Origin: Streptomyces sp. NBRC 110035
Lineage (GTDB): Bacteria > Actinomycetota > Actinomycetes > Streptomycetales > Streptomycetaceae
Direction: 5' to 3'
Assembly: GCF_000829695.1 (NCBI RefSeq)
Contig: NZ_BBNN01000015.1
Span: 248,001 to 312,000, forward strand
Length of the DNA stretch: 64,000 bases
Each line of letters opens with the position of its first letter. Within the stretch, counting starts at the first letter, position 1. The notes below the pieces were generated by a model. It was not told the origin of the DNA and did not search any database. It saw only the letters and a program-made list of their open reading frames with translations. The position numbers and the translations under genes were made by a program. Of the stretch, positions 17,756-27,333 are shown piece by piece.

Positions 17756-18673
17756 TCAGTCCGCGATGAGCCCCTCGCGCAGCTGGGCCAGGGTCCGGGT
17801 GAGCAGCCGGGAGACGTGCATCTGGGAGATGCCGACCTCCTCGCCGATCTGTGACTGCGTCATGTTGGCGAAGAAGCGCAGCATGATGATCCGCCGTTCC
17901 CGGGGCGGCAGCTTGGCCAGCAGGGGCTTGAGCGACTCCCGGTACTCCACGCCCTCCAGTGCCGTGTCCTCGTAGCCGAGGCGGTCCGCGAGCGAACCCT
18001 CGCCGCCGTCGTCCTCGGGCGCCGGTGAGTCCAGCGAGGACGCCGTGTACGCGTTGCCGACCGCGAGTCCGTCGACGACGTCCTCCTCGGACACGCCCAG
18101 CACCGCGGCGAGTTCGGCGACCGTCGGGGAGCGGTCGAGCTTCTGGGAGAGCTCGTCGCCGGCCTTCGTCAGCGCCAGGCGCAGTTCCTGCAGCCGGCGG
18201 GGCACCCGCACCGACCACGACGTGTCGCGGAAGAAGCGCTTGATCTCACCGACCACCGTCGGCATCGCGAACGTCGGGAACTCCACGCCCCGTTCGCAGT
18301 CGAAGCGGTCGATCGCCTTGATCAGCCCGATGGTGCCGACCTGGACGATGTCCTCCATCGGCTCGTTGCGCGAGCGGAAACGGGCCGCCGCGTACCGCAC
18401 CAGTGGGAGGTTGAGCTCGATCAGGGTGTCCCGGACGTAGCCGCGCTCCGGACTGTTCTCGTCGAGTGCGGCGAGCCGCAGGAACAGGGAGCGGGACAGG
18501 GTGCGGGTGTCGATCGCCGCCGTGTCCGGAAGGGTTGCCTCCGGAAGGTCCGGAGCCGGCGCGGCCGCGAGGGCCGGAGCATCGTCGATGGGGCCGAGTA
18601 CGTCGAGAGCATTGGGAGCTGTCTCGCTCTCCGCGAGCGTGAGCACCTTCGAGCTGCCCTGGTCTGCGGACAT
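17756..18673 (-). CDS. sigN: SigB/SigF-family sigma factor, SigN-like
   Basis: 305 residues. Region 2 is recognisable ([28 protein letters not shown]), as are region 3 and a region-4 helix-turn-helix ([21 protein letters not shown]). The family directs stress and developmental transcription and is held by anti-sigma factors. The pairing with the next sigma gene upstream matches the sigN-sigF order I recall from Streptomyces coelicolor, hence the symbol. The N-terminal 60 residues are acidic and Ala/Pro-rich. The start is ATG at 18673 with AAGGGGG upstream. No cognate anti-sigma gene is adjacent. Confidence 0.8.
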   Translation of the reverse strand: MSADQGSSKVLTLAESETAPNALDVLGPIDDAPALAAAPAPDLPEATLPDTAAIDTRTLSRSLFLRLAALDENSPERGYVRDTLIELNLPLVRYAAARFRSRNEPMEDIVQVGTIGLIKAIDRFDCERGVEFPTFAMPTVVGEIKRFFRDTSWSVRVPRRLQELRLALTKAGDELSQKLDRSPTVAELAAVLGVSEEDVVDGLAVGNAYTASSLDSPAPEDDGGEGSLADRLGYEDTALEGVEYRESLKPLLAKLPPRERRIIMLRFFANMTQSQIGEEVGISQMHVSRLLTRTLAQLREGLIAD

Positions 18674-18741
18674 GCCACCCCCTTTGGGTCGCGGGACGGT
18701 CGCGGCGGCGTTCCCGTCCGAGGAACGCAGCCTTCACCTGA

Positions 18742-18767
18742 ATACCGGAGCCGGGGCTTCGGCAAAC
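18742..18767 (-). promoter_or_regulatory. SigB-type promoter upstream of sigN
   Basis: On the minus strand GTTT (18764-18767), a 16-base spacer and CGGTAT (18742-18747) match the general SigB-family pattern GTTT-N14/16-GGGTAT. It lies about 70 bases before the sigN start and would fit self- or family-member-dependent expression. Confidence 0.5.
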
Positions 18768-18917
18768 GCGCTTCCGGCAGAATGTCACATGTCGGCAACG
18801 CGCTGTAGTGACATGTCGACATCGATCCTGCGAATCAGCCCTGGAAACAAGGGGTCTGGCGGTGTTTCAGGCCAGAAGCGCGCGTAAGGGTACTGGTGAG
18901 CGATTCGCTCTCGGGGG

Positions 18918-19841
18918 TTACGCGTCGATCCTGTTTGCGGACCGCAGTCGCTGGAAGCTGCGCGCGAGCAGCCGGGACACGTGCATCTGGGAGACGCCCA
19001 GTTCGGCGCTGATCTGCGACTGGGTGAGGTTGCTGTAGTACCGCAGCAGCAGGATCCGCTGTTCCCGCTCGGGGAGTTGGACGAGCAGGTGCCGGACGAG
19101 GTCGCGGTGCTCGACGCCGTCCAGTGCCGGGTCCTCGTAGCCGAGCCGGTCGAGGATCCCGGGGAGCCCGTCGCCCTCCTGCGCGGCCTCCAGGGAGGTG
19201 GCGTGGTACGACCGCCCGGCCTCGATGCAGGAGAGCACCTCCTCCTCGGTGATGCGCAGCCGTTCGGCGATCTCGGCGGTCGTCGGGGAGCGGCCGAAGG
19301 CGGTCGTGAGGTCCTCGGTCGCGCTGTTGACCTGTACCCACAGCTCGTGCAGCCGGCGTGGTACGTGGACGGTGCGGACGTTGTCGCGGAAGTACCGCTT
19401 GATCTCGCCGACCACCGTCGGCATCGCGAACGTCGGGAACTGCACGCCCCGCTCCGGGTCGAAGCGGTCGATGGCGTTGATGAGCCCGATGGTGCCGACC
19501 TGGACCACGTCCTCCATCGGCTCGTTGCGCGAGCGGAAGCGGGCGGCCGCGTAGCGCACGAGGGGCAGGTTGGCCTCGATGAGCGCGGCGCGTACGCGGG
19601 TGTGCTCCGGCGTGCCCGGCTGGAGGTTCTTGAGCTGGCCGAAGAGCACCTGGGTCAGCGCCCGGGTGTCCGCCCCGCGCCGCTTGGCGGGTGACGGAGC
19701 GGTGGCGGGCGGTGGAGTGCCGGGAGGAGTGGCGAGGGGGGCCGGAGGGGCGGCGGGCGTGTCCGGGGTGTCCGGGGACTGAGCCGGAGCCGGAGTCAGG
19801 GCGGACACCTGGTCCTGGGGCGGCGCAGTACTGGCCGACAC
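18918..19841 (-). CDS. sigF: Sporulation-type sigma factor SigF
   Basis: 307 residues from GTG at 19841, chosen for the GAAGAGGTGG 11 bases upstream and because the following SASTAP resembles the start I recall for known SigF proteins; GTG at 19853 and TTG at 19880 are in-frame alternatives. The first 60 residues are low-complexity Ala/Pro. The conserved core begins near [20 protein letters not shown], with region 2 ([18 protein letters not shown]) and region 4 ([18 protein letters not shown]). In streptomycetes SigF acts late in spore maturation. It is a close paralogue of the downstream sigN-like gene. Confidence 0.85.
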   Translation of the reverse strand: MSASTAPPQDQVSALTPAPAQSPDTPDTPAAPPAPLATPPGTPPPATAPSPAKRRGADTRALTQVLFGQLKNLQPGTPEHTRVRAALIEANLPLVRYAAARFRSRNEPMEDVVQVGTIGLINAIDRFDPERGVQFPTFAMPTVVGEIKRYFRDNVRTVHVPRRLHELWVQVNSATEDLTTAFGRSPTTAEIAERLRITEEEVLSCIEAGRSYHATSLEAAQEGDGLPGILDRLGYEDPALDGVEHRDLVRHLLVQLPEREQRILLLRYYSNLTQSQISAELGVSQMHVSRLLARSFQRLRSANRIDA

Positions 19842-20009
19842 GGTCAACGCCACCTCTTCATCGGTCGACTCATCCGTCAAAAGCAGTCATAGCATCACAA
19901 GACATGCTCACTGTGTGCAAGCACCGCATATTCCGTGTTGGGGGCGAGGGGTGCCGAGAACGCGGGAAAGCCCCCCGTCGTCGCGACAGGGGGCTGCGGG
20001 GGCGAAGGC

Positions 20010-20303
20010 TCAGAACTCGTAGTCGGCGATCACCCACGTGGCGAACTCGCGCCACAGGCCGACGCCCGCCCGGTGCTCCGGGTGCTCCACGTACCGGCGC
20101 AGCGCGTCGGCGTCGTCGAACGCCGAGTTGATGGCGAAGTCGTAGGCGATGGGCCGGTCGCTGATGTTCCAGGCGCACTCCCAGAAGCGGATCTCCGGGA
20201 TCCTGCCCTCGAGGGAGCGGAACGCCTCCACGCCCGCGACGACGCGCGGGTCGTCGCGCTCCACGCCCTCGTTCAGCCTGAACAGGACCAGGTGGCGGAT
20301 CAT
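20010..20303 (-). CDS. Dabb-family stress-responsive alpha/beta-barrel protein
   Basis: 97 residues beginning MIRHLVLFRLNEG and ending in FATWVIADYEF, the pattern of the dimeric ferredoxin-like Dabb (stress-responsive A/B barrel) family. No catalytic role can be assigned. ATG at 20303 has GGAGGAG upstream and overlaps the stop of the 59-residue membrane protein gene as ATGA, so the two are translationally coupled. Confidence 0.85.
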   Translation of the reverse strand: MIRHLVLFRLNEGVERDDPRVVAGVEAFRSLEGRIPEIRFWECAWNISDRPIAYDFAINSAFDDADALRRYVEHPEHRAGVGLWREFATWVIADYEF

Positions 20304-20479
20304 CGGTCTCCTCCGCCGGCGAGCCATGTCATGAAGTCCCCGACGGCGGTCGCGGCGTCGGATATGCTCTCGAACACTATCTTGACGTAGTCCGCCGCCT
20401 TCACCGGATCCGTGATGATCACGTACAGCGCGAAGACCACGAGGACGTAGACGGCGACCTTCTTCGCGTTCACCGCCAT
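20300..20479 (-). CDS. 59-residue single-pass membrane protein
   Basis: A 60-codon frame: a short basic N-terminus (MAVNAKK), one hydrophobic helix (about residues 8-22), then an amphipathic tail ending in AGGGDR. GGGAGGG lies 9 bases before the ATG, codons are high in GC at the third position, and the stop overlaps the Dabb start. These support a genuine small gene. The function is unknown; coupling suggests it works with the Dabb protein, perhaps at the membrane. Confidence 0.7.
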   Translation of the reverse strand: MAVNAKKVAVYVLVVFALYVIITDPVKAADYVKIVFESISDAATAVGDFMTWLAGGGDR

Positions 20480-20567
20480 CGCGGCCCTCCCCTGTCACTG
20501 TTGCGCACCGGTGTCACGGTGGTGCACCGGCGTCACCCCTGCGTGCCGAGCGGGCCCATGATCGCAC

Positions 20568-20596
20568 GAAGGGCCCCGTCTGACGACGAGGCCCTT
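20568..20596. terminator. tRNA-type terminator hairpin
   Basis: Arms GAAGGGCCCCGTC and GACGAGGCCCTTC pair with one mismatch. It sits directly beside a degenerate tRNA-Ser 3' end, as the intact tRNA-Ser at 24525 is flanked by its own hairpin. Confidence 0.7.
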
Positions 20597-20598
20597 CA

Positions 20599-20622
20599 CC
20601 GGCGGTGGCGGAGGGACGTGAA
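20599..20622 (-). pseudogene. Degenerate tRNA-Ser 3' end (possible attachment-site relic)
   Basis: The minus-strand sequence matches the last 24 bases of the intact tRNA-Ser(CGA) region at about 20 of 24 positions, including the TTCA...TCCCTCCGC core. No 5' half follows. It could be the far attachment site of an integrated element or a decayed second tRNA gene. Confidence 0.55.
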
Positions 20623-21177
20623 GTCACTTACGTGACTCGCCGCACCTGCGGTTCTTCCTGAGAGTGGAACGTGTCGCCGTGTTTCTGTCCCGCTGGATCC
20701 TGCTCGACCGTCCTCCGACGGTTTCCGCGCGGCACGTGCCTCACGGCGCACAGAGCGACTCCGGCGACCGGACGGGAGCCGCACTCGATGGGCGGAGGAC
20801 GGGGTGGAGCGCAGAGGAAGCGCTGGACCGGCTGACCGGGCGGCTTCGACGCCGTCGTCACCGTGCTGCGCCGAGTACCGGGCCGTGTCCCGTGGTGTGG
20901 TGGGACGGATCATGGGTCACGCGTTCTGGTGCGATCCCGCTGACGATCTTCGCGGACGCCGCTCCCCGCAGGGCGCCCTGCGGGGACGGGACCGACCTCC
21001 GGTCCGGCGGAACCACCGTCCCCGGCCTGCGGATTCCGGCACCTTGACCGGCTGCACCATCCGGTGGGACACCATCGAGTACCGTCGGTCCTCCCGGTCC
21101 TCCCGGTCCTCCCGGTCCAGAAGTGGTGTCCCGGAGAACCGGAAGCGGTGTCCCGGAGCAGGTCCCGGACCGCGCGT
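20623..21177. other. Accessory gap with no recognised gene
   Basis: 555 bases. Several short frames exist, such as 20664-21047 on the plus strand, but none has a family signature or a convincing ribosome site. A 9-bp repeat (GGTCCTCCC, about 3.6 copies) occupies 21087-21119. Confidence 0.5.
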
Positions 21178-21744
21178 TCAGGGCGTGTACAGCGACTGCA
21201 GCCTGGTGACCCGCCCCTCTCCGTCGAAACTCAGGTCGTACCCGAGGAGCGAGCGGGCTGAGGACGACTGGGCCGTCAGCCGGCTGACGAACTCGGCCCG
21301 GGAGTACGACGCGGCATGCTTCGCGTCACCGAGCGGCACCGACAGCAGCACCTTGGCGTCCTCGGCCATGGGCACCTCTGTGTAGGGCCCCTCGCCCGGG
21401 ACGATCACCCCTGCCTCGAATTGGGTGTGGGCCTTCTTCTCGGCGGGCCGCACCGACAGATACGTCCGTCCGTCGCCGGTCCGGGCGTCGTCGATCTGCA
21501 CGAACTGCTTGGTGCCGGCCCAGGGGGCCGCACCGGTCGACGAGGTGCCGTCCGGGTCCGCACCGCCGCCCGGCGTGGTGGTCGGGGCCGTTTCGTCGGC
21601 CGACGCGGAAGGCGTCGCCGAGGTCACCGGCGCGGTGGCTGCCGCCTGCGCGTCGCTCTCACCACTGCACCCGGTCAGGGCCGCAAGGCCGAACGCGAGA
21701 GTGGTGAGGCAGCGTACGGTGGCCCGGCGGTGTGAGACGCGCAT
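21178..21744 (-). CDS. Secreted lipoprotein of unknown function
   Basis: 188 residues. The signal peptide ends in a lipobox (LAALTGCSG, Cys near residue 26), followed by an Ala/Thr/Pro-rich linker and a beta-rich domain that closes with DLSFDGEGRVTRLQSLYTP. That ending resembles the end of the adjacent anti-sigma-like protein (DYDSEGRVQSLREAYWLAK). The start is ATG at 21744. The lipoprotein probably shares an extracellular sensing or ligand domain with the neighbouring regulator. Confidence 0.75.
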   Translation of the reverse strand: MRVSHRRATVRCLTTLAFGLAALTGCSGESDAQAAATAPVTSATPSASADETAPTTTPGGGADPDGTSSTGAAPWAGTKQFVQIDDARTGDGRTYLSVRPAEKKAHTQFEAGVIVPGEGPYTEVPMAEDAKVLLSVPLGDAKHAASYSRAEFVSRLTAQSSSARSLLGYDLSFDGEGRVTRLQSLYTP

Positions 21745-21867
21745 GGTCAAGGCCCCCCAAGGATCAGGTGTGTTCGGGTACGTGGTCTTTACGCGCCACC
21801 CCGCCCTTCGGGTTACACCCCGATCCGTTTTGTTTGCCGCCTCCGTCCCCGGGTCTCCCGTGTGGGC

Positions 21868-22452
21868 TCACTTGGCGAGCCAGTACGCCTCCCGCAGGGA
21901 CTGCACGCGGCCCTCGCTGTCGTAGTCGATCGCGAACACCCACCGCGGACCAGCGGCCAGTCGGTCCACCAGCCGGCCCAGCTGCACGTCCGCGGGGTTC
22001 CCGCCGACCAGTTGCCGTGCTTCGACCAGCGTCCCCCGCGGCAGGGTCAGCGTGTGCACCACACCAACGGATGCCGCGGTTCCCCGCACGCCACGGAGCT
22101 GCTCGACGGTGACCTGCACCATGTCTCCCTTCGTCACCGCGGCGTACACGTAGCCCAGCTCACTGGCGTACTCCTCACCCGGACCGGGCGTCGGTGGCAC
22201 GAACCGCGAAGCGGTCGGCGCCGGGACGACGGCGGGCGGCCCGGGTTCCCGGAAGGCCTGGGTCAGCGACAGACCGCCCACGGCCACAGCCGCGGCCAGC
22301 AGCGCACCGCCACACGCCAGAGCGGCCCGTTTGCGGCGCAAGCGCTGCTCACCGCGCGCCCGGATCCGCTCTGCGGCAAGCGGTGCCGTGTGCCGATGAC
22401 CCGACTCGGCGAGGCCGACCAGGTAATCCTCCAGCCCGGTTTCGTCAGCCAT
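21868..22452 (-). CDS. Anti-sigma-factor-like single-pass membrane protein
   Basis: 194 residues: a cytoplasmic N-terminus of about 45 residues, one membrane helix (about 43-62) and an extracytoplasmic domain. The start codon overlaps the end of an ECF sigma gene by 8 bases, the usual sigma/anti-sigma arrangement, so it is inferred to be the anti-sigma or sensor partner. No zinc-binding HxxxCxxC motif is seen. Because the sigma gene is truncated, this gene may now lack a partner and a native promoter. Confidence 0.7.
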   Translation of the reverse strand: MADETGLEDYLVGLAESGHRHTAPLAAERIRARGEQRLRRKRAALACGGALLAAAVAVGGLSLTQAFREPGPPAVVPAPTASRFVPPTPGPGEEYASELGYVYAAVTKGDMVQVTVEQLRGVRGTAASVGVVHTLTLPRGTLVEARQLVGGNPADVQLGRLVDRLAAGPRWVFAIDYDSEGRVQSLREAYWLAK

Positions 22453-22735
22453 GACGTACCTCCGACAGGCGAGTCGTCCGAGGATCCAGCTCGGAGTCGG
22501 CCAGCAGCCGCGCAAGCGCAGCCCGGCCCCGGCTCAGGTGTGCCTTGACCGTACCGACGGGGCAGCCGGCCTCGGCAGCCACCTGTTCGACCGTCAGGTC
22601 ACACAGATGATGAAGTACCACGGCCCGGCGCTGAGCCTCGGGGATCTGCCTCAGGGCCTGAACCAGCAGCACGTGGTGGGGTTCCGGTGGCGGCGCCGTG
22701 GCCGGCGGGCCCTGGCGTCGGGCCCCTCTCTGTCA
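22445..22735 (-). pseudogene. ECF sigma factor, C-terminal fragment cut by an IS element
   Basis: Only region 4 remains: LVQALRQIPEAQRRAVVLHHL, then the helix-turn-helix LTVEQVAAEAGCPVGTVKAHLSRGRAALARLL. Reading upstream, coding character continues for about 20 codons and then hits a stop within the terminal inverted repeat of the IS3-type element (22731). Region 2 is not found on the far side of the element, so the 5' half was lost, not merely displaced. Confidence 0.8.
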
Positions 22736-22801
22736 TTCTTGGGCGGGTCAGGCATACTGGACGATTCGATGTATTGAGGGTGGAGAAGGAGTAGTGCCCA
22801 A

Positions 22802-23209
22802 GTGGCCAGCATCAACGACCACGGGACCCCTGATCCGCAGGCAGAGCCCCGTTCAGCCGGTCCGCGCCGGTATTCCGCGGAGTACAGGGCGAGGATCCTC
22901 GCCGAGTACGAGACACCCGACAAGAAGGGCAAGGGAGCCCTGCTGCGCCGGGAGGGTTTGTACTCGTCGCTGATCGCGAACTGGCGGGAGCAGCGGGACG
23001 CGGGCGCGAAGGCCGCGCTCGCCGCGCCGGCGGGGCGGCCGAAGGCCGATCCGCGGGACAAGGAGATCGCCCGCCTGGAGGCGAAGGTCGCCCGGCTGGA
23101 GAACGAGCTGGGCAAGGCCCAGACGGTGATCGAGGTCCAGTCAAAACTCTCGGCACTGCTGGACCAGTTCGCCACTGGCGGTGCGACGAGCACGGGCGAG
23201 ACGAAGTAG
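22802..23209 (+). CDS. IS3-family transposase OrfA
   Basis: 135 residues: a helix-turn-helix ([16 protein letters not shown], then [22 protein letters not shown]) followed by a leucine-zipper-like coiled coil ([20 protein letters not shown]), the standard OrfA layout for binding the element ends. In IS3 elements OrfA regulates transposition and is also fused to OrfB by programmed frameshifting. The orfB frame remains open across the orfA end, so a fusion is possible, although no classical A6G slip site is obvious. Confidence 0.85.
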   Translation: MASINDHGTPDPQAEPRSAGPRRYSAEYRARILAEYETPDKKGKGALLRREGLYSSLIANWREQRDAGAKAALAAPAGRPKADPRDKEIARLEAKVARLENELGKAQTVIEVQSKLSALLDQFATGGATSTGETK

Positions 23210-23226
23210 CCGTCTCCAGCGAGGAG

Positions 23227-24411
<1,185 letters not shown>

Positions 24412-24481
24412 CCGCAAAATCCTGACTCACCAAAATTGACAGGTTCCGGGGTCCTCGTACCGGCCAACTGAGACGGAAAGC

Positions 24482-24518
24482 GAAGGGGCGCCCTGTGAGT
24501 AAGACAGGGCGCCCCTTC
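24482..24518 (-). terminator. Terminator after tRNA-Ser(CGA)
   Basis: A strong GAAGGGGCGCCCTGT / ACAGGGCGCCCCTTC hairpin lies next to the tRNA 3' end on the minus strand. Confidence 0.85.
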
Positions 24519-24524
24519 TACCAG

Positions 24525-24609
24525 CGGTAGCGGAGGGATTTGAACCCTCGGTGACTTGCGCCACACTCGCTTTCGAGGCGAGCTCCTTCGGCCGCTCGGA
24601 CACGCTACC
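24525..24609 (-). tRNA. tRNA-Ser(CGA)
   Basis: Acceptor stem GGTAGCG/CGCTACC, anticodon stem CTCGC/GCGAG around CTCGAAA (anticodon CGA), a long variable arm and T-arm GAGGG-TTCAAAT-CCCTC. Its 3' end borders the accessory segment that extends to 20599. Confidence 0.95.
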
Positions 24610-24676
24610 GAGAGAGACCCTACAGCACGCGGCGCAGTGGTTTGAAATCGGTGTGCGGGATGCGGCGGCCCCGCCG

Positions 24677-25132
24677 TCAGCGGTCCCGGAAGAACGCCGT
24701 GAGCAGGTGCGCGCACTCCTCGGCGAGCACCCCTTCGACGACCTCGGGCCGGTGGTTGAGCCGCCGGTCGCGGACGACGTCCCAGAGGGAGCCGACCGCG
24801 CCCGCCTTCTCGTCCCGGGCGCCGTAGACGATCCGGTCGACCCGGGACTGCTGTACGGCGCCCGCGCACATCGTGCAGGGCTCCAGCGTCACGACGAGGG
24901 TGCAGCCGGTCAGCCGCCACTGTCCGAGCGCCGCGGCGGCCCGCCGCAGGGCGAGCAGTTCCGCGTGCGCGGTGGGGTCGCGGCCGGCCTCGCGCTCGTT
25001 GTGCCCGGAGGCCAGCACGGTGCTGCCGTCCGGCGCCAGGACGACGGCGCCGACGGGGACGTCCCCGCTCCGGTCGGCCCGCTCGGCCTCGGCCAGGGCG
25101 AGCCGCATCGCGGCCCGCCAGGGGGAGCGCAC
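24677..25132 (-). CDS. tadA: tRNA adenosine(34) deaminase TadA
   Basis: 151 residues of the cytidine/deoxycytidylate-deaminase fold. The zinc site is HAE (TAHAELLAL) and PCTMC (LEPCTMCAGA), with the catalytic Glu in HAE. The enzyme converts A34 to inosine in tRNA-Arg(ACG), and a gene for that tRNA lies at 5347. The start taken is GTG at 25132. The following gene upstream encodes its usual associated protein. Confidence 0.93.
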   Translation of the reverse strand: MRSPWRAAMRLALAEAERADRSGDVPVGAVVLAPDGSTVLASGHNEREAGRDPTAHAELLALRRAAAALGQWRLTGCTLVVTLEPCTMCAGAVQQSRVDRIVYGARDEKAGAVGSLWDVVRDRRLNHRPEVVEGVLAEECAHLLTAFFRDR

Positions 25133-25155
25133 CGGGTCGGGTGGGGGGGGCCCGG

Positions 25156-25698
25156 TCAGCGGACGGTCTCCAGGACCTCGGCGGCGCCCAGGACCTCGGC
25201 GATCGCGCCCAGGGCGTCCCCGGACAGCGCGCGCAGGTCCTTCTCGCTCACCCCCAGGTCGTCCAGGACCAGGGCGTCGCCGACCGGCCCGTGCGGCACG
25301 GAGTCGGCGGGACCGGTGTCCGCCGCAACGTCCTCGGAGTCGTCGGCGTCGTCCGGTTCACCGTCCTCCGTGCCGTCGAGGTCGAGGGCGTCCAGGTCGG
25401 GGCCGTCGTTCCCCGGTTCCCGGCCGAGCAGTTCGTCGGTGAGCAGGATCTCGCCGTAGCTGCTGCGGGCGGCGGCCGCGGCGTCGGACACGTAGATGCG
25501 AGGGTCGTCCTCGCCGTCCACGCGGACGACGCCGAACCAGCCGTCCTCCTGCTCGATCAGCACGAGCACCGTGTCCTCGTCGGGGGCGGCCTCCCGGGCC
25601 AGATCGGCCAGATCCGACAGGGTCTCCACATCGTCGAGCTCCGTGTCGCTCGCTTCCCACCCGTCTTCGGTGCGCGCGAGCAGTGCGGCGAAGTACAC
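25156..25698 (-). CDS. tRNA adenosine deaminase-associated protein
   Basis: 180 residues, highly acidic in the second half (runs of Asp and Glu around residues 95-135). The N-terminal domain (VYFAALLARTEDGWEASDTELDD) matches the conserved actinobacterial family usually found next to tadA. GTG at 25698 is chosen because GGGAGAG precedes it by 7-8 bases; the longer open frame to 25962 looks non-coding. The mechanism is unknown; the gene is 23 bases upstream of tadA and likely co-transcribed. Confidence 0.8.
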   Translation of the reverse strand: MYFAALLARTEDGWEASDTELDDVETLSDLADLAREAAPDEDTVLVLIEQEDGWFGVVRVDGEDDPRIYVSDAAAAARSSYGEILLTDELLGREPGNDGPDLDALDLDGTEDGEPDDADDSEDVAADTGPADSVPHGPVGDALVLDDLGVSEKDLRALSGDALGAIAEVLGAAEVLETVR

Positions 25699-26072
25699 CG
25701 TGACTCTCCCACTGGTCTTAGGCGTGCCGGTTGGGGTTCCCCCCGGCGGAGGTGTGTGGACGAGGAGTGCTCCATGAGCCCCGCCCACTCGGAATCGTGG
25801 CAGAAACAAGGCCGGCAGGGGACGTCTTCGGCTCCCTGTGTCCGGCAGTTTTGACCCCGCGCCGCCGAGTATTCCCCCGGAGCCTGCCCGGGACCCGTCG
25901 GCGCGCCCGCCGTCGTCACAGCGGATCGTACGCGGCTCGGACTGCCGTCCTGGTACGGCCACCCGGCAAACACCCGCATGGGCCGCGGTCTTCCCGCAGC
26001 CGGACCTGTTTCCGCCGGGTCCGCGGCGCCTCGCTCACCGGGGGCGCCCCGTTCCGGGACGCCAGGGGATTC
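25699..26072. other. Intergenic region upstream of the tadA operon
   Basis: 374 bases with no gene recognised. Short GC-rich frames on both strands lack a start site and family features. Confidence 0.5.
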
Positions 26073-26369
26073 CTACCAGCGGAAGGTCCGCATGCGCATC
26101 GCGTGCCGCAGCCGGGCCGCCTTGGCGCGGCGCGGCTGGACCCGGTCACGCAGTTCTCTGGCCTCGGCGAGTTCGCGCAGGAACCGGGCGCGGCGCCGCC
26201 GCCGCTCGGTGTCCGTCTCGTCAGCCCCGGGTGGTCCGGTCATGCCGGGCACCCCGGAGACGCCGGACACCTCCGGCGGGCGGCCGCCCCGGCGCTCGCC
26301 CACCTCACCGCGCAGGCCGCCGGACGTCTTCCGTACCGACGGCTCATCTCGGGAATTCCGCTCAGGCAT
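26073..26369 (-). CDS. Small basic conserved hypothetical protein
   Basis: 98 residues with a charged, Arg-rich C-terminal helix (RRRRARFLRELAEARELRDRVQPRR) ending in AMRMRTFRW. A similar ending recurs, to my recollection, in Streptomyces proteins at this locus. The start at 26369 has only a moderate ribosome site. It is divergent from upp, whose start is 137 bases away. The function is unknown; nucleic-acid binding is possible given the charge. Confidence 0.6.
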   Translation of the reverse strand: MPERNSRDEPSVRKTSGGLRGEVGERRGGRPPEVSGVSGVPGMTGPPGADETDTERRRRRARFLRELAEARELRDRVQPRRAKAARLRHAMRMRTFRW

Positions 26370-26506
26370 TGCTTCATCACCCCAGTCCGTCCCCGCCACC
26401 TTCCCCCGGACGAGCGGTTTGACGCCAACGAAGGAGCGGTGGCGGACCGCGGGGCCTGCCGTGTGCGGGGGAACCGGGCCCGTCCCCGCCCGGTTAGTGT
26501 GGGGAC

Positions 26507-27142
26507 ATGCGTCTCCACGTCGTCGACCACCCCCTGGTCGCACACAAGCTCACCACGCTGCGCGACCAGCGCACCGACTCCGCGACCTTCCGCCGTCTCG
26601 CCGACGAACTGGTCACCCTCCTCGCCTACGAGGCCACGCGCGACGTGCGCACCGAGCAGGTCGACATCCACACGCCGGTGGAGCGGACCACGGGTGTCAA
26701 GCTCTCCCACCCGCGCCCGCTGGTGGTGCCGATCCTGCGGGCCGGCCTCGGCATGCTGGACGGCATGGTCCGGCTGCTGCCGACCGCCGAGGTGGGCTTC
26801 CTCGGCATGATCCGCAACGAGGAGACGCTGCAGGCCTCGACGTACGCCACCCGGATGCCGGAGGACCTCTCCGGGCGTCAGGTGTACGTGCTGGACCCGA
26901 TGCTCGCCACCGGCGGCACGCTGGTCGCCGCGATCCAGGAGCTGATCAAGCGGGGCGCGGACGATGTGACCGCCGTGGTGCTGCTGGCCGCGCCGGAGGG
27001 CGTCGAGGTCATGGAGCGCGAGCTGGCCGGCACCCCGGTGACCGTCGTGACGGCGTCGGTCGACGAGCGCCTCAACGAGCACGGCTACATCGTGCCGGGC
27101 CTCGGCGACGCGGGGGACCGGATGTACGGGGCGGCCGAGTAG
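26507..27142 (+). CDS. upp: Uracil phosphoribosyltransferase
   Basis: 211 residues, the usual family length. It salvages uracil to UMP with [20 protein letters not shown] and the PRPP loop [14 protein letters not shown] are present, along with the C-terminal uracil-binding [20 protein letters not shown] lies 6 bases before the ATG with only a weak ribosome site, so the mRNA may be leaderless. Confidence 0.96.
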   Translation: MRLHVVDHPLVAHKLTTLRDQRTDSATFRRLADELVTLLAYEATRDVRTEQVDIHTPVERTTGVKLSHPRPLVVPILRAGLGMLDGMVRLLPTAEVGFLGMIRNEETLQASTYATRMPEDLSGRQVYVLDPMLATGGTLVAAIQELIKRGADDVTAVVLLAAPEGVEVMERELAGTPVTVVTASVDERLNEHGYIVPGLGDAGDRMYGAAE

Positions 27143-27213
27143 CCGAACAGGCCCGTCCGTCTCCGGTACGCAGCCGGTACGGAGCCGTACCCGGGCGATA
27201 CCGGGGCCGGTAC

Positions 27214-27262
27214 GAAGCGGCCGTCCTGGAACTCTGGTGCAGAGCTCCAGGACGGCCGCTTC
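27214..27262. terminator. Strong bidirectional terminator
   Basis: Two 23-base arms starting at 27214 and ending at 27262 pair with one mismatch around a 3-base loop, between convergent upp and the LytR_C gene. Confidence 0.9.
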
Positions 27263-27333
27263 CGTGTGCTTGTGCTTCTGCTTGCCCTCTGCCGTCGCCC
27301 CTGCCCCTGCCTCGGGGGCGGCAGCTCAGCAGT

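Noticed and set aside
20664..21047. Possible 127-residue gene
   Set aside because: No ribosome site, no domain, and irregular third-position GC; kept only as part of an unassigned gap.
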